A DNA stretch of 64,000 nt from JAIBCC01 sp963763855. GTDB taxonomy: Bacteria > Acidobacteriota > Blastocatellia > Pyrinomonadales > Pyrinomonadaceae. The translations under genes and the position numbers were made by a program. The stretch covers positions 1 through 64,000 of the forward strand of contig CAVXPU010000002.1 of the NCBI GenBank assembly GCA_963763855.1. Direction: 5' to 3'. Under the pieces are notes generated by a model. That model was given only the letters and a program-made list of their open reading frames with translations, searched no databases and was not told the origin of the DNA. How positions within the stretch are numbered: the stretch's first letter is position 1; every line of letters starts with the position of its first letter. Of this stretch, positions 9,430 to 17,345 are shown in pieces.

Positions 9430-10046
9430 GAAAAGTGACTTCAATTTGGGAGAAGCCTTCAACGCACGGCGAAATTCTGAAAAACATTTGGAAGCAATTG
9501 GATTTAGCCGTAATTGATCGCAAACATCCTTTGCATACTCCCGTTTTTGCGACCGAAAGCAACGGCGAGGCGAATCTGCGTGTAGTAGTTTTGCGTCGCT
9601 TTTGGCGAAAACCTGCACGTTTGGCTTTTCATAGTCATCTCGGTTCTCCAAAAATTGCGGAAATTGAAAAAAATCCAAATGTTTCGTGGCTTTTTTACAG
9701 CTTCGAACAGAAATTACAACTCCGAATAAAAGCCACCGCCGAAATCCATAATTCCGACGAACTTTTTCTCGAACAATGGAAAGCCACACATCCCTTCAGC
9801 CGCCGCTGCTACATGGGCGAACCACCGACCGTAATCTCAAAAAAAGCCACATCAGGTATGCCCGAACACATCATCGACCGCGAACCGACCCCTGAAGAAA
9901 GCGAAATCGGACAACAAAATTTTGTCGTGATTTCGTCAAAAATCAATTCAATTGATTGTTTGGAATTAGACTTTATGGGCAATCGCCGCTCGTTATTTGT
10001 TTGGAATGAAAAAAGCGAGCTTGAGACGAAGTGGCTAACTCCTTAA
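9426..10046 (+). CDS. Pyridoxamine 5'-phosphate oxidase-like flavoprotein
   Basis: A 206-residue protein resembling the FMN-binding split-barrel family often annotated as pyridoxamine 5'-phosphate oxidase-related (Alr4036-like). It has an N-terminal helix, LRVVVLRRFWRKPARLAFHSH in the FMN-binding region, and a central VSWLFYSFEQKLQLRI strand. Residues 125-165 resemble the dimer-interface region. The GTG start overlaps the isocitrate dehydrogenase stop (GTGA), so it is translationally coupled. Substrate is not predictable; true PNPOx activity is doubtful because the family is broad. Confidence 0.6.
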   Translation: MRKVTSIWEKPSTHGEILKNIWKQLDLAVIDRKHPLHTPVFATESNGEANLRVVVLRRFWRKPARLAFHSHLGSPKIAEIEKNPNVSWLFYSFEQKLQLRIKATAEIHNSDELFLEQWKATHPFSRRCYMGEPPTVISKKATSGMPEHIIDREPTPEESEIGQQNFVVISSKINSIDCLELDFMGNRRSLFVWNEKSELETKWLTP

Positions 10047-10047
10047 G

Positions 10048-10132
10048 TTTTGAGTCCCGCCTTTAGGCGGGTTCCTCTCTAATTTGAAATCAAATTTATT
10101 AAACAATAACCGCCTGAAGGCGGGACTCAAAA
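10048..10132. repeat. REP pair (BIME) left of the RAYT gene
   Basis: Two GC-rich stem-loops face each other: TGAGTCCCGCCTTTAGGCGG at 10051-10070 and CCGCCTGAAGGCGGGACTCA at 10110-10129, with an AT-rich spacer. The element begins 1 bp after the upstream stop and ends 12 bp before the RAYT start. Including its spacer it is an inverted copy of the element at 10748-10832. Confidence 0.85.
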
Positions 10133-10144
10133 CAAACTAAAACT

Positions 10145-10747
10145 ATGTATCTATGGCGAAAAATGGATGAGAATCAAAGGGTAGATGCATTAAATTATCG
10201 ACGTCTGCACTATTTCCCAAAACATTCTCCTCCACATTTCGATTTTGAAGGCGAGAGACAATATCTGATTACTGCTGCTTGTTATGAGCATCTTCATATA
10301 GTTGGAAAATCGCCAGAGAGAATGACCGACTGCGAAACAGCAATTCTCAAAATCTGTGAAACCTTCAGCACAGCAATCTATGCTTGGTGCATTTTGCCAA
10401 ATCACTATCACATTTTATTGAAAACCGACCAGATCAAGGATTTACGAAAGGAGATTGGATTATTTCACGGACGCACTTCCTTTAAATGGAATGGTGAGGA
10501 CAATCTTCGTGGCAGACAGGTTTGGCACAACTGTTTTGAAAGGGTGATGAAATCTGAACGGCATTTTTACGCCTCTCTCAATTACGTTCTCCATAATTCG
10601 GTTCATCATGGCTATTGCAAGCTTTGGCAAGATTGGCAATGGTCAAATGCAAAAGAATATCTGGAAGAAATAGGCAAAGAAAAAGCTGCTGAAGCTTGGC
10701 GTAATTATCCCATTCTTGATTACGGGAAAAAATGGGATGTCTTTTAG
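10145..10747 (+). CDS. REP-associated tyrosine transposase (RAYT, TnpA_REP, Y1 HUH family)
   Basis: A 200-residue single-strand DNA transposase. The HUH metal motif is in WCILPNHYHILL, with His87 and His89. The catalytic Tyr is probably Tyr147 in SLNYVLHNSVHHG, which aligns with the YIHxNPV motif of Y1 transposases. The conserved tryptophan motif WHNCFERVMKSE and the C-terminal WQWSNAKEYL fit RAYT proteins. Starts at 10145 or at an internal ATG at 10163 are both possible. The gene sits between inverted REP pairs, which are its likely binding substrates. Confidence 0.85.
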   Translation: MYLWRKMDENQRVDALNYRRLHYFPKHSPPHFDFEGERQYLITAACYEHLHIVGKSPERMTDCETAILKICETFSTAIYAWCILPNHYHILLKTDQIKDLRKEIGLFHGRTSFKWNGEDNLRGRQVWHNCFERVMKSERHFYASLNYVLHNSVHHGYCKLWQDWQWSNAKEYLEEIGKEKAAEAWRNYPILDYGKKWDVF

Positions 10748-10832
10748 TATTGAGTCCCGCCTTCAGGCGGCTATCGTTTAATAAATTTGATCTCAAATTA
10801 GATGGGAAGCCGCCTAAAGGCGGGACTCAATA
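10748..10832. repeat. REP pair (BIME) right of the RAYT gene
   Basis: TGAGTCCCGCCTTCAGGCGG at 10751-10770 and CCGCCTAAAGGCGGGACTCA at 10810-10829 form a facing stem-loop pair. It fills the whole space between the RAYT stop (10747) and the convergent peptidase stop (10833), with no spare base on either side. It is the inverted partner of 10048-10132. Confidence 0.85.
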
Positions 10833-12137
10833 CTATCTTTTTGCCATGATTGTCTCAATCGTTTCAACATCTTTCGGAACTTTCGCCGTTAAATTCACAT
10901 TTCCGCTTTCAGTTACTAAAACGTCGTCTTCGATTCTGATACCGATTCCGCGATATTTGGTAGGAGCGGATTTATCATCAGGTGGAACATAAATTCCGGG
11001 TTCGACGGTTAGCACCATTCCTGCTTCAAATGGGCGTGAATTCTTGGCTTTTTGGTCGGTGAAATAGCGTCCGGCGTCGTGAACATCGAGTCCTAAATAA
11101 TGTCCTACGCCGTGCATATAATATTTCATATACGCTTTATTCTTGATTAAATCTTTGGTTTTACCTTTCAAAAGTCCAAGCTTTTTCATCCCTTCGGTGA
11201 GCAATTCAATTGACAGATCCTGCCTTTGTTTCACGGTCGTGCCGACCTTTGTCGCGTCTATACAAGCAAGTTGAACGTCTAAAACGACATCATAAACATC
11301 GCGTTGAGCCTCTGTAAATTTACCGTTTACGGGAAAAGTTCGTGTGATATCGGAAGCGTAGCCTTGATATTCGCAGCCTGCATCGATCAACAATAGATCG
11401 CCGTCTTTGAGCGGACGGTTATTCTCTACATAATGTAAAATCGTCGCATTTTCGCCACCGCCGATGATGGAATTATAAGCAGTACCGCTCGCTCCGCTCA
11501 TCCTGAAATGATGCTCGATAATTGATTCGATTTGCGATTCATTCATTCCGGCTTTGCAATTCTGCATCGCTAAAATATGTGCTTCTGCGGCAATATCGCC
11601 AGCTTTTTGCATCAATTCTATTTCGGCAGGCGTTTTATGCAAACGCATTTCGCCAATCAACAATGTCGGGTCAACAATCGTATGCGGCGGATAAGCGGTT
11701 TTTATCCGGCGATGACGCTGCCCGGAAAAATAGCCTAAGATCATCTCATCCAAAGCTTTATCCAGTCCAAAACGATAATAAAGTTTATCGTAGCCATCAA
11801 TCAGCTTCCCGAATTCTTTGGCAAATTTCTCAATCGAAATCGCTTTATTTACTCCGTAATTTTTCTCAGCTCCAATAGTTCCCTCGCGTCTTCCAAACCA
11901 TGTTTCCATTTCGGGATCACGCGGGCGGACAAACATTGTGTAGGGTGCTTTTTTATCGCCCGGTGCGATAACTGCAACGGCATCCGGCTCGGGAAAACCA
12001 GTCAAATATAAGAAATCATTGTCTTGGCGAAACTTGAATTCAGTGTCGTAGCTTCGCGTTTGCTCATGTGCCGCCGGAATAATTGCAATCGAATCTTTCC
12101 CGATTGCTTCCATAAATTTTTTTAATTGTGGTCTCAT
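10833..12137 (-). CDS. pepP: Xaa-Pro aminopeptidase (M24B)
   Basis: A 434-residue cytoplasmic metallopeptidase that removes N-terminal residues preceding proline. The N-terminal AMP_N domain (residues 1-140) includes FKFRQDNDFLYLTGFPEPD. The C-terminal pita-bread domain shows all metal ligands in order: Asp in LLIDAGCEYQGYASD and its second Asp, His in HGVGHYLGLDVHD, Glu in VLTVEPGIYVP, and Glu in IGIRIEDDVLV. Length matches the PepP family. It is convergent with the RAYT unit, and its stop abuts the right REP pair. Confidence 0.88.
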   Translation of the reverse strand: MRPQLKKFMEAIGKDSIAIIPAAHEQTRSYDTEFKFRQDNDFLYLTGFPEPDAVAVIAPGDKKAPYTMFVRPRDPEMETWFGRREGTIGAEKNYGVNKAISIEKFAKEFGKLIDGYDKLYYRFGLDKALDEMILGYFSGQRHRRIKTAYPPHTIVDPTLLIGEMRLHKTPAEIELMQKAGDIAAEAHILAMQNCKAGMNESQIESIIEHHFRMSGASGTAYNSIIGGGENATILHYVENNRPLKDGDLLLIDAGCEYQGYASDITRTFPVNGKFTEAQRDVYDVVLDVQLACIDATKVGTTVKQRQDLSIELLTEGMKKLGLLKGKTKDLIKNKAYMKYYMHGVGHYLGLDVHDAGRYFTDQKAKNSRPFEAGMVLTVEPGIYVPPDDKSAPTKYRGIGIRIEDDVLVTESGNVNLTAKVPKDVETIETIMAKR

Positions 12138-12578
12138 AAGATTTTAAAGTAAAAATGACTAAACGTAGAAAAGTGAAACAATAATAACCGATTTCCTAAA
12201 AATGCTTTCGATATTATCAATTTTTGCGACCTGATATTCAATCAAAACTTTTAACTTTTTCACTTTTCCAAAGTTTATCGCAAGTTTATGAAAAATCATC
12301 GCTCGGAATTTATCAAAACTGTTATAATCACCGCAAATTTTGAAAAAGGGTTTTATTTGAAAAATTTTGCTTGATTTTAAGGACGATACTCAGCGGTTTG
12401 GCTACAGTTTCTGCAAAAAACTACGAGGCGAAACACAATAATTCACAAAAATTGCTTTGAACACTTGCATGGTAAAACCGACAACCCAGTGACCCTTTTT
12501 CGATTGATTTACTGCGATTTTATTTTAGACAATCCATTGTCGCAAGATAACGTTAAATTTTATGAATTGGAGATTGTA
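12138..12578. other. Divergent intergenic region, pepP to exported-protein operon
   Basis: About 440 bp between divergent genes, so it should hold promoters for both. I see no clear sigma70-type promoter or terminator. A weak word-based inverted similarity exists (GAAAAGTGAAAC near 12168 against TTTTTCACTTTTCC near 12257), resembling the word palindromes elsewhere in the window but poorly preserved. An upstream extension of the next gene's frame to 12465 lacks a signal peptide and ribosome-binding site and is not used. Confidence 0.4.
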
Positions 12579-13310
12579 ATGAATATTAAAAAATTATCGC
12601 AAATCGCGATTATCATTTCTCTTGTTGTAATTGGTTCAAAGGTAGTTTTGGCTCAAAAAACTGCTCTTTTGAATAAATCGAAACAGGTAAATCAACTCGT
12701 TCAACTGACGATTAACGGCTTTCCGTCGGAGTCTTATGAAAATGCCTTTAAATCGGCAAATGGACAATTATTTTCGGAATTGCGAGACGAATTGGTTAAG
12801 TCTTTTGCCGACGGAATAGATCAGGACGCCAAATTATCTTCGGCAGAAAAGCAAAGATATAAAGAGAATCTTCCGGAACTAGCAGAAAAATTGAGTAGTC
12901 TTTTTGTCTCGAAAATCGGCGAGGGTATCGACTTAAAAAAATGGACGAAAGAAATACTTTTGGAATCGTACTCAAAATTTACGATTGCGGAAATCAATAA
13001 ATTAGTAGTTTTCTTCAAAAAACCTGCGGGTGCATCGTTTCTAAAATACAATCACGATGTTGCCGATAAGGCAATTTCAAAAAGCGATGCACCCGAACCT
13101 GAAGTCGATCTGCAGTATGCCGTTGAAATGGAAAAATTTCTAAAATCAGCGGTCGGCAATAAGTTTTACGATACTCTTATGAAAACGACTGCTGAAAAGA
13201 TAAACAAACGGATTGAGACTTGGCGGGATGGTTTCCTACAAGGTTTGGATCGAAGTGAATTTGAAACAATCGTCAATGAATATAAGGCGAAATACAGTAC
13301 AAAAGGATGA
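12579..13310 (+). CDS. Exported DUF2059-like protein
   Basis: A 243-residue exported protein. The start at 12579 has GGAG 6 bp upstream and is followed by a signal peptide (MNIKKLSQIAIIISLVVIG, cleavage near VLAQ). The mature part is helical. FTIAEINKLVVFFKKPAGASFL (about residues 155-176) resembles the DUF2059 core, where a helix with a Phe-(Tyr/Phe)-x-x-Pro-x-Gly-x-x-(Phe/Leu) pattern is typical. The function of that domain is unknown. It leads an apparent operon with the next three genes, ending 4 bp before the next start. Confidence 0.6.
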   Translation: MNIKKLSQIAIIISLVVIGSKVVLAQKTALLNKSKQVNQLVQLTINGFPSESYENAFKSANGQLFSELRDELVKSFADGIDQDAKLSSAEKQRYKENLPELAEKLSSLFVSKIGEGIDLKKWTKEILLESYSKFTIAEINKLVVFFKKPAGASFLKYNHDVADKAISKSDAPEPEVDLQYAVEMEKFLKSAVGNKFYDTLMKTTAEKINKRIETWRDGFLQGLDRSEFETIVNEYKAKYSTKG

Positions 13311-13314
13311 AAAT

Positions 13315-13893
13315 ATGAAATATATCAGCTTGATTTTATTAGTCGTTTTTACAACAACATTCGCATTTGCGGATATCAGACCTCCTGAAACGCCAAAACC
13401 GACCGTAAAGCCCGAGAAAGCATTTCGCACACGGCTTGTTTTGCGGACGAGCACTAATGTTGACGAACCAACGCTAACGATTCCGCGAAGTGCAATCAAA
13501 GAATTAAGAGCCCGGCTTGATGAAATTGAAGGTGAAACTGATGCAAACGCGAGTGTCACATCTCCGAATTATACGAAAACTTCAACCATAGTGAGCGGAT
13601 TATTTTTGAGCCTTGCGTTTGTTTTCGGCGGCATTTTTGTATTGAGAAACGGATCGACAAAAACGGCTGCTGGCTTAATTCTATTGGCAATATGTTCCGC
13701 TTCGGCATCTATCATTTATGCAAATGTCGCTCCGCCAATAATTCAAACTCTGGATGGAAGTCTGTTTAGCGATAAAATGAAACAAAGCTTTCGCGGGGCG
13801 ACCGGAACGGTAAAGGTTAAGGTTGTAAAAGAATCTTCCCAAATTGAATTGGTTGTCCCGCGTGGTGACGAAAAACTCAAAACCGAAGAGTAA
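13315..13893 (+). CDS. Exported membrane protein of unknown function
   Basis: A 192-residue protein I do not recognise. The ATG at 13315 has AAAGGA upstream and a signal peptide (MKYISLILLVVFTTTFAFAD). A Pro/Lys-rich stretch follows, then RTRLVLRTSTNVDEPTLTIP. Two hydrophobic segments at about residues 88-107 and 112-132 look like membrane helices, and there is a short C-terminal domain ending in charged residues. It sits in tight series between the DUF2059-like gene and a polytopic membrane protein (3 bp apart), suggesting one membrane-associated complex. Confidence 0.55.
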   Translation: MKYISLILLVVFTTTFAFADIRPPETPKPTVKPEKAFRTRLVLRTSTNVDEPTLTIPRSAIKELRARLDEIEGETDANASVTSPNYTKTSTIVSGLFLSLAFVFGGIFVLRNGSTKTAAGLILLAICSASASIIYANVAPPIIQTLDGSLFSDKMKQSFRGATGTVKVKVVKESSQIELVVPRGDEKLKTEE

Positions 13894-13896
13894 GAA

Positions 13897-14895
13897 ATGC
13901 AGGAAGTCCAACAAATTCATACATTTTCGACGTCACACGTTTTTGTCCTACTTTTCGTGACATTATGTGCGTTGTCGGCGTGTCTGATTGGAATTTTTCC
14001 TTTGCAAGCCTCAATAATCACAATTTTTCTCTTTGCGGGAATGCACAATTTTTTCGAGTTTCGCTATTTTGCGGCTCGAATGCCGCTTCGTTGGGGGAAA
14101 TCAAAGCTATATTATTCGGTAGGAATCGGCGGTGTAATTCTGCTAACTTCAATTTATCTAACGATTTACTTTACCAGCGGTTGGCTTTGGAATTTTGAAA
14201 CATGGGCAATCGCTTCAGCAAGTTGGAATACCGCATTTATTTTGTGGGTTGGGTTGCTATTTTATTTACGCGGCAAACAGCGTCCGAAAACCAATTGGAG
14301 TTGGGCATTTCCAGTTGCTTTTTTATTAGCAGCTTTGGCGTGGCTTTTTCCAAATTATTGGGCATTATCGTTAATCTATTTACACCCATTTGTCGCGATG
14401 TATTTTCTCGAAAGACAAATTCGCCGGAGCAAAAAAGAATGGCTGGCGGCGTATCGAATCTGCTTGGCAACGATTCCGTTTTTTGTGTTTGCATTGTGGT
14501 TCGCTTTTGCTGAAGCACCCTATTTATCTGAGTCTAATCAACTTTTTTCAGTGATTACAAATCACGCCGGTTCAAATATTTTGCCAAATATTTCGAGTCA
14601 TTTTCTCGTAGCAACACACGTATTTTTAGAAACTATTCACTATACGGTTTGGATTATTCTGATTCCTTTGGTTGATAAAAAAGCAATCCCTTGGAAATTA
14701 AAAGAAATTCCGCTTTTTGCCAACGAAAATGGATTTCCAAAATTAGTTTTGGGGGCTTTAGTGATTAGTTTTTGTTTGATGATAGCTCTGTGGTTCGGAT
14801 TTTCGGCGAATTATTTTGTAACGCGTGACATATATTTTGCTTTCGCTATCGCCCACGTTATGGCTGAGTTTCCTTTTTTGATTAAAATGCTTTAG
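13897..14895 (+). CDS. Polytopic membrane protein with three HxxxE motifs
   Basis: A 332-residue protein with about eight or nine predicted membrane helices and no recognised family. Within or next to helices it carries three repeats of the pattern His-x-x-x-Glu: His50/Glu54 (GMHNFFEFRYF), His241/Glu245 with His248 (ATHVFLETIHYT), and His320/Glu324 (AIAHVMAEFPFLI). His163 lies in another helix. This spacing is what an intramembrane metal centre would look like. The general layout is reminiscent of Brp/Blh carotenoid oxygenases, but I cannot claim homology. It follows 3 bp after the previous gene. Confidence 0.55.
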   Translation: MQEVQQIHTFSTSHVFVLLFVTLCALSACLIGIFPLQASIITIFLFAGMHNFFEFRYFAARMPLRWGKSKLYYSVGIGGVILLTSIYLTIYFTSGWLWNFETWAIASASWNTAFILWVGLLFYLRGKQRPKTNWSWAFPVAFLLAALAWLFPNYWALSLIYLHPFVAMYFLERQIRRSKKEWLAAYRICLATIPFFVFALWFAFAEAPYLSESNQLFSVITNHAGSNILPNISSHFLVATHVFLETIHYTVWIILIPLVDKKAIPWKLKEIPLFANENGFPKLVLGALVISFCLMIALWFGFSANYFVTRDIYFAFAIAHVMAEFPFLIKML

Positions 14896-14901
14896 GTACT
14901 T

Positions 14902-14955
14902 GGTAGCGAGTGCGTTTAACCATCATGCGAACTGAATTTGGACATACTCGCTACC
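14902..14955. repeat. REP-like inverted repeat between membrane-protein genes
   Basis: GGTAGCGAGT at 14902-14911 is repeated inverted as ACTCGCTACC at 14946-14955. It begins 6 bp after a stop codon and ends 13 bp before the next start. The GTAG-type head resembles REP heads, but I see no second copy of this exact sequence in the window. Confidence 0.6.
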
Positions 14956-14968
14956 GCTCGCTCTACTG

Positions 14969-15421
14969 ATGATTTTTGTACTTTTTATGATATTTTTTGA
15001 CGAGCCGCCAACCCAATTAATCGAAGCCGTTTCGACCAGCTATCTTTGGTCATTTTTTGTCATTGGTTTTCCAACCACGGTTTTGATCGAAACAATCGTG
15101 TTAATCTTTTTGCTCCCACCAAAATTGAGTTTGAAACAGAAACTCTTATGCGGAATTTGGTTAACAGCTTGCACATATCCAATCGTTGTTTTGGTTTTAC
15201 CGCCACTTTTAGGCTCAATTTCGTGGACTCTTTATTTATGGGTTGCCGAACTCTTCGCACATTTCGGTGAATGTTTATTCTTTTGGCTTGCCTTTCGCGG
15301 ACGGGAAGATTTTGAAAAAAACGACTGGGTTCGATCATTTATAGCAATTTTGCTTACCAATTTCGCATCGTTTTTGATTGGCGAAGTATTAAATGCATAT
15401 CGTTGGTATGGGCTTTTTTGA
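14969..15421 (+). CDS. Small polytopic membrane protein of unknown function
   Basis: A 150-residue, strongly hydrophobic protein with four predicted membrane helices. One helix bears LFAHFGECLFFW (His98, Glu101), echoing the His/Glu pattern of the gene before it. No family is recognised. It is probably the last gene of the operon that starts at 12579. The REP-like repeat at 14902-14955 separates it from the previous gene, and a word palindrome follows it. Confidence 0.5.
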   Translation: MIFVLFMIFFDEPPTQLIEAVSTSYLWSFFVIGFPTTVLIETIVLIFLLPPKLSLKQKLLCGIWLTACTYPIVVLVLPPLLGSISWTLYLWVAELFAHFGECLFFWLAFRGREDFEKNDWVRSFIAILLTNFASFLIGEVLNAYRWYGLF

Positions 15422-15432
15422 AGAATTTCTTG

Positions 15433-15544
15433 CCACAAAGAAACATAGTTCACATAGAAGCTGACTGCCTAGAAAATATCTAAATTCGCCCTCTTTCCTT
15501 TTGATATTTGATTCTTTAACTATGTCTTCTATGTCTCTATGTGG
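15433..15544. repeat. Tandem-word palindrome upstream of queE
   Basis: The left arm (15433-15460) has words of the type ACATAG(A/T) repeated after CCACAAAGA. The right arm (15518-15544) has CTATGTCT-type words ending in TATGTGG. Reverse-complementing the right arm gives CCACATAGAGACATAGAAG, clearly the same sequence. It lies 11 bp after one stop and 12 bp before the queE start, covering the usual ribosome-binding-site region. Confidence 0.65.
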
Positions 15545-15556
15545 TTAAATTCTCCA

Positions 15557-16204
15557 ATGGATTTACGAATTACCGAAATTTTCCACTCCATTCAAGGCGA
15601 ATCTTCTCACGCCGGTCGCCCGTGTGCTTTCGTGCGTTTGACGGGTTGTCCGATGCGTTGCGTTTGGTGCGATTCTGAATACACGTTTACCGGCGGAACG
15701 CGTTTGAGTTTTGACCAAATCTTTGCAAAATTAGAAGAATTCGGATGCAAATTAGTTGAAGTAACTGGCGGCGAACCTCTCGCACAGAAAAACGTATTCC
15801 CATTTATCACAACACTTTGCGATAAAGGATACGAAGTCTTGATCGAAACCGGCGGCTATGTTTCAACGGAAAAGGTTGACGAACGTGCGAAGATAATCTT
15901 GGACGTAAAATGTCCGGCTTCGGGCGAATCGGAGCGAAATTGTTGGGCAAATTTGGAAAGATTAAATGCTGAAAAAGATGAAGTGAAATTTGTCATCGCT
16001 GATTTAGAAGATTGGGAATTTGCGAAAGAAATCATTGAAAAATATGATCTGCAAAACCGCACAAAAGAGATTTTAATTTCGCCTGTTTTCGGCATAGAAA
16101 ACTTGGCTGAAATCGCAGAAACAATTGCGAAAAGCGGCACGAAAGTTCGACTGAATTTGCAACTTCATAAATACATTTGGGGAGCCGACGTTCACGGGGT
16201 TTAG
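15557..16204 (+). CDS. queE: 7-carboxy-7-deazaguanine synthase (QueE)
   Basis: A 215-residue radical SAM enzyme that makes 7-carboxy-7-deazaguanine from 6-carboxytetrahydropterin in queuosine biosynthesis. The N-terminus has ITEIFHSIQGESSHAGRP. The cluster-binding CxxxCxxC is in TGCPMRCVWCDSEYTF. VTGGEPLAQKN is the SAM-contacting GGE region, followed by IETGGYVS. The ATG at 15557 is preferred over an upstream ATG at 15539, which adds residues unlike the family. No good ribosome-binding site is visible because the word palindrome ends 12 bp upstream. Its stop directly precedes the putative queC start. Confidence 0.88.
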   Translation: MDLRITEIFHSIQGESSHAGRPCAFVRLTGCPMRCVWCDSEYTFTGGTRLSFDQIFAKLEEFGCKLVEVTGGEPLAQKNVFPFITTLCDKGYEVLIETGGYVSTEKVDERAKIILDVKCPASGESERNCWANLERLNAEKDEVKFVIADLEDWEFAKEIIEKYDLQNRTKEILISPVFGIENLAEIAETIAKSGTKVRLNLQLHKYIWGADVHGV

Positions 16205-16896
16205 ATGAAAGTTGAGAAGGAAAAATTGCAATCATTTTAGTAAGCGGTGGAATGGATTCGTGCGTGACAGCGGCTATCGCAAAAAGTGAAAATGATGAGG
16301 TTGCGTTTTTGCATATTTCCTACGGTCAACGCACCGAAACCCGCGAACGAAAGGCTTTTAATGATATTGCCAACTTTTACAACATCGAAAAACGGCTCGA
16401 CGTTTCAATCGAATATCTCGCAAAAATCGGTGGTTCAAGTTTAACGGATAAACGAATGGAAGTAACCGAAGCGAATTTGGAAAGTAAAGAGATTCCAACC
16501 AGTTACGTTCCATTCAGAAACGCAAATATGCTCGCAATCGCAACCAGTTGGGCGGAAGCTTTAAACGCAAATTCGATCTACATCGGAGCAGTCGCCGAAG
16601 ATTCGAGCGGTTATCCCGATTGCCGACCGGAATTTTACGAAGCGTTTGAAAAAACGATTGAAGTTGGCACAAAGCCCGAAACAAATATCAAAATAATTAC
16701 GCCGATTATTGAATTTTCAAAAGCCGAAATCGTCAAAAAAGGATTGGAATTAAATGCTCCGTTGCATTTAAGTTGGTCATGCTATCAAAGCGAAGATTTC
16801 TCCTGCGGAACTTGCGATTCCTGTGCTTTGCGTCTGCGTGGATTTGCTCAGGCAGGTGTAAAAGACCCGATTGAATACGCAAATATGTTAAAATAA
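16205..16896 (+). CDS. queC: 7-cyano-7-deazaguanine synthase (QueC), apparent frameshift at codon 6-7
   Basis: An ATP-dependent enzyme converting carboxy-deazaguanine to preQ0. The ATP-pyrophosphatase loop ILVSGGMDS, the SYGQRTETRE region and the C-terminal zinc cysteines (CYQSEDFSCGTCDSC) are all present. The reading frame for SGGMDS has no ATG/GTG/TTG start upstream of 16252, and starting there would remove the catalytic loop. The ATG at 16205, touching the queE stop, reads MKVEKEK and would enter the right frame if the A5 run at 16221-16225 had six A. So this is a one-base deletion, a sequencing error, programmed slippage, or initiation at ATT 16225 behind AAGGA. Confidence 0.8.
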
Positions 16897-16900
16897 TTTT

Positions 16901-17110
16901 ATGGAAAACGAAAAAGAAAAAAGCACTTTGAAAGAGGAAATTTCTAATATTGGACAGATAATTGTTGGCGAACTTGAAAGCATCGGTGGAGTTTTAACAG
17001 GCAATGCAACAGCTCGTGCCGAAGGCGATTTGCGAGCTGATCAAGGGATTATCCGCGAAGAATTGATTCATAAAACTTCTGATGAATCTGATGAAGAGGA
17101 AGCAAAATAA
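16901..17110 (+). CDS. Small CsbD-like acidic protein
   Basis: A 69-residue soluble, acidic protein. The central segment (IVGELESIGGVLTGNATARA, then EGDLRAD) resembles the CsbD stress-protein repeat (Gly-Lys-x-x-Glu-x-x-Gly-x-x-Thr-Gly-(Asn/Asp)). The resemblance is short and not decisive. The C-terminus is Asp/Glu-rich. It begins 4 bp after queC, so it is probably co-transcribed. The next 235 bp up to the insertion sequence hold nothing I can name. Confidence 0.5.
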   Translation: MENEKEKSTLKEEISNIGQIIVGELESIGGVLTGNATARAEGDLRADQGIIREELIHKTSDESDEEEAK

Positions 17111-17345
17111 ATTCATTTTGGCTTTTTGCGTTAAATCTTATTCCTCGCCCAAACCCTCAGGTTCTGAATCATCTTTTCTAAAAATTCGTCAGCAAAAAAC
17201 TTAGTTGTTTTTCCAAACAAACTTGTGTTACACTTCTCAAACTTCGATAAAAACGGTCTCGAATTGATTTACAAAATAACTGGTTAAAGAGAACTATCTG
17301 CATTAGCTAATGCCCTCTTTGGCAGATTAGATTGCTAAAATGATT

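Larger units (their letters stand above)
10048..10832. mobile_element. REPtron: RAYT gene bracketed by inverted REP pairs
   Basis: A 785-bp unit consisting of one RAYT gene with an approximately 85-bp REP pair on each side. The two flanking pairs are inverted relative to each other and share the AT-rich spacer as well as the stems (a TCTAATTTGA..ATCAAATTTATTAAAC block reads on both sides in opposite orientation). This is the expected context for a domesticated IS200/IS605-like transposase that acts on REP sequences. A third, diverged relative of the same stem family lies at 25429-25493. Confidence 0.7.

Noticed and set aside
9029..9789. Two long minus-strand frames opposite isocitrate dehydrogenase and the flavin oxidase-like gene
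   Set aside because: Composition is that of antisense shadow, with no start signal or recognisable domain; the plus-strand genes are clear.
10732..10992. Plus-strand 86-codon frame across the right REP pair
   Set aside because: It is encoded by the repeat and by the antisense of pepP; not a gene.
12147..12269. A further word palindrome upstream of the 12579 gene
   Set aside because: Arms match too poorly to distinguish from AT-rich background.
16252..16896. queC beginning at ATG 16252
   Set aside because: It would delete the SGG part of the ATP-binding loop, which is encoded in frame just upstream.
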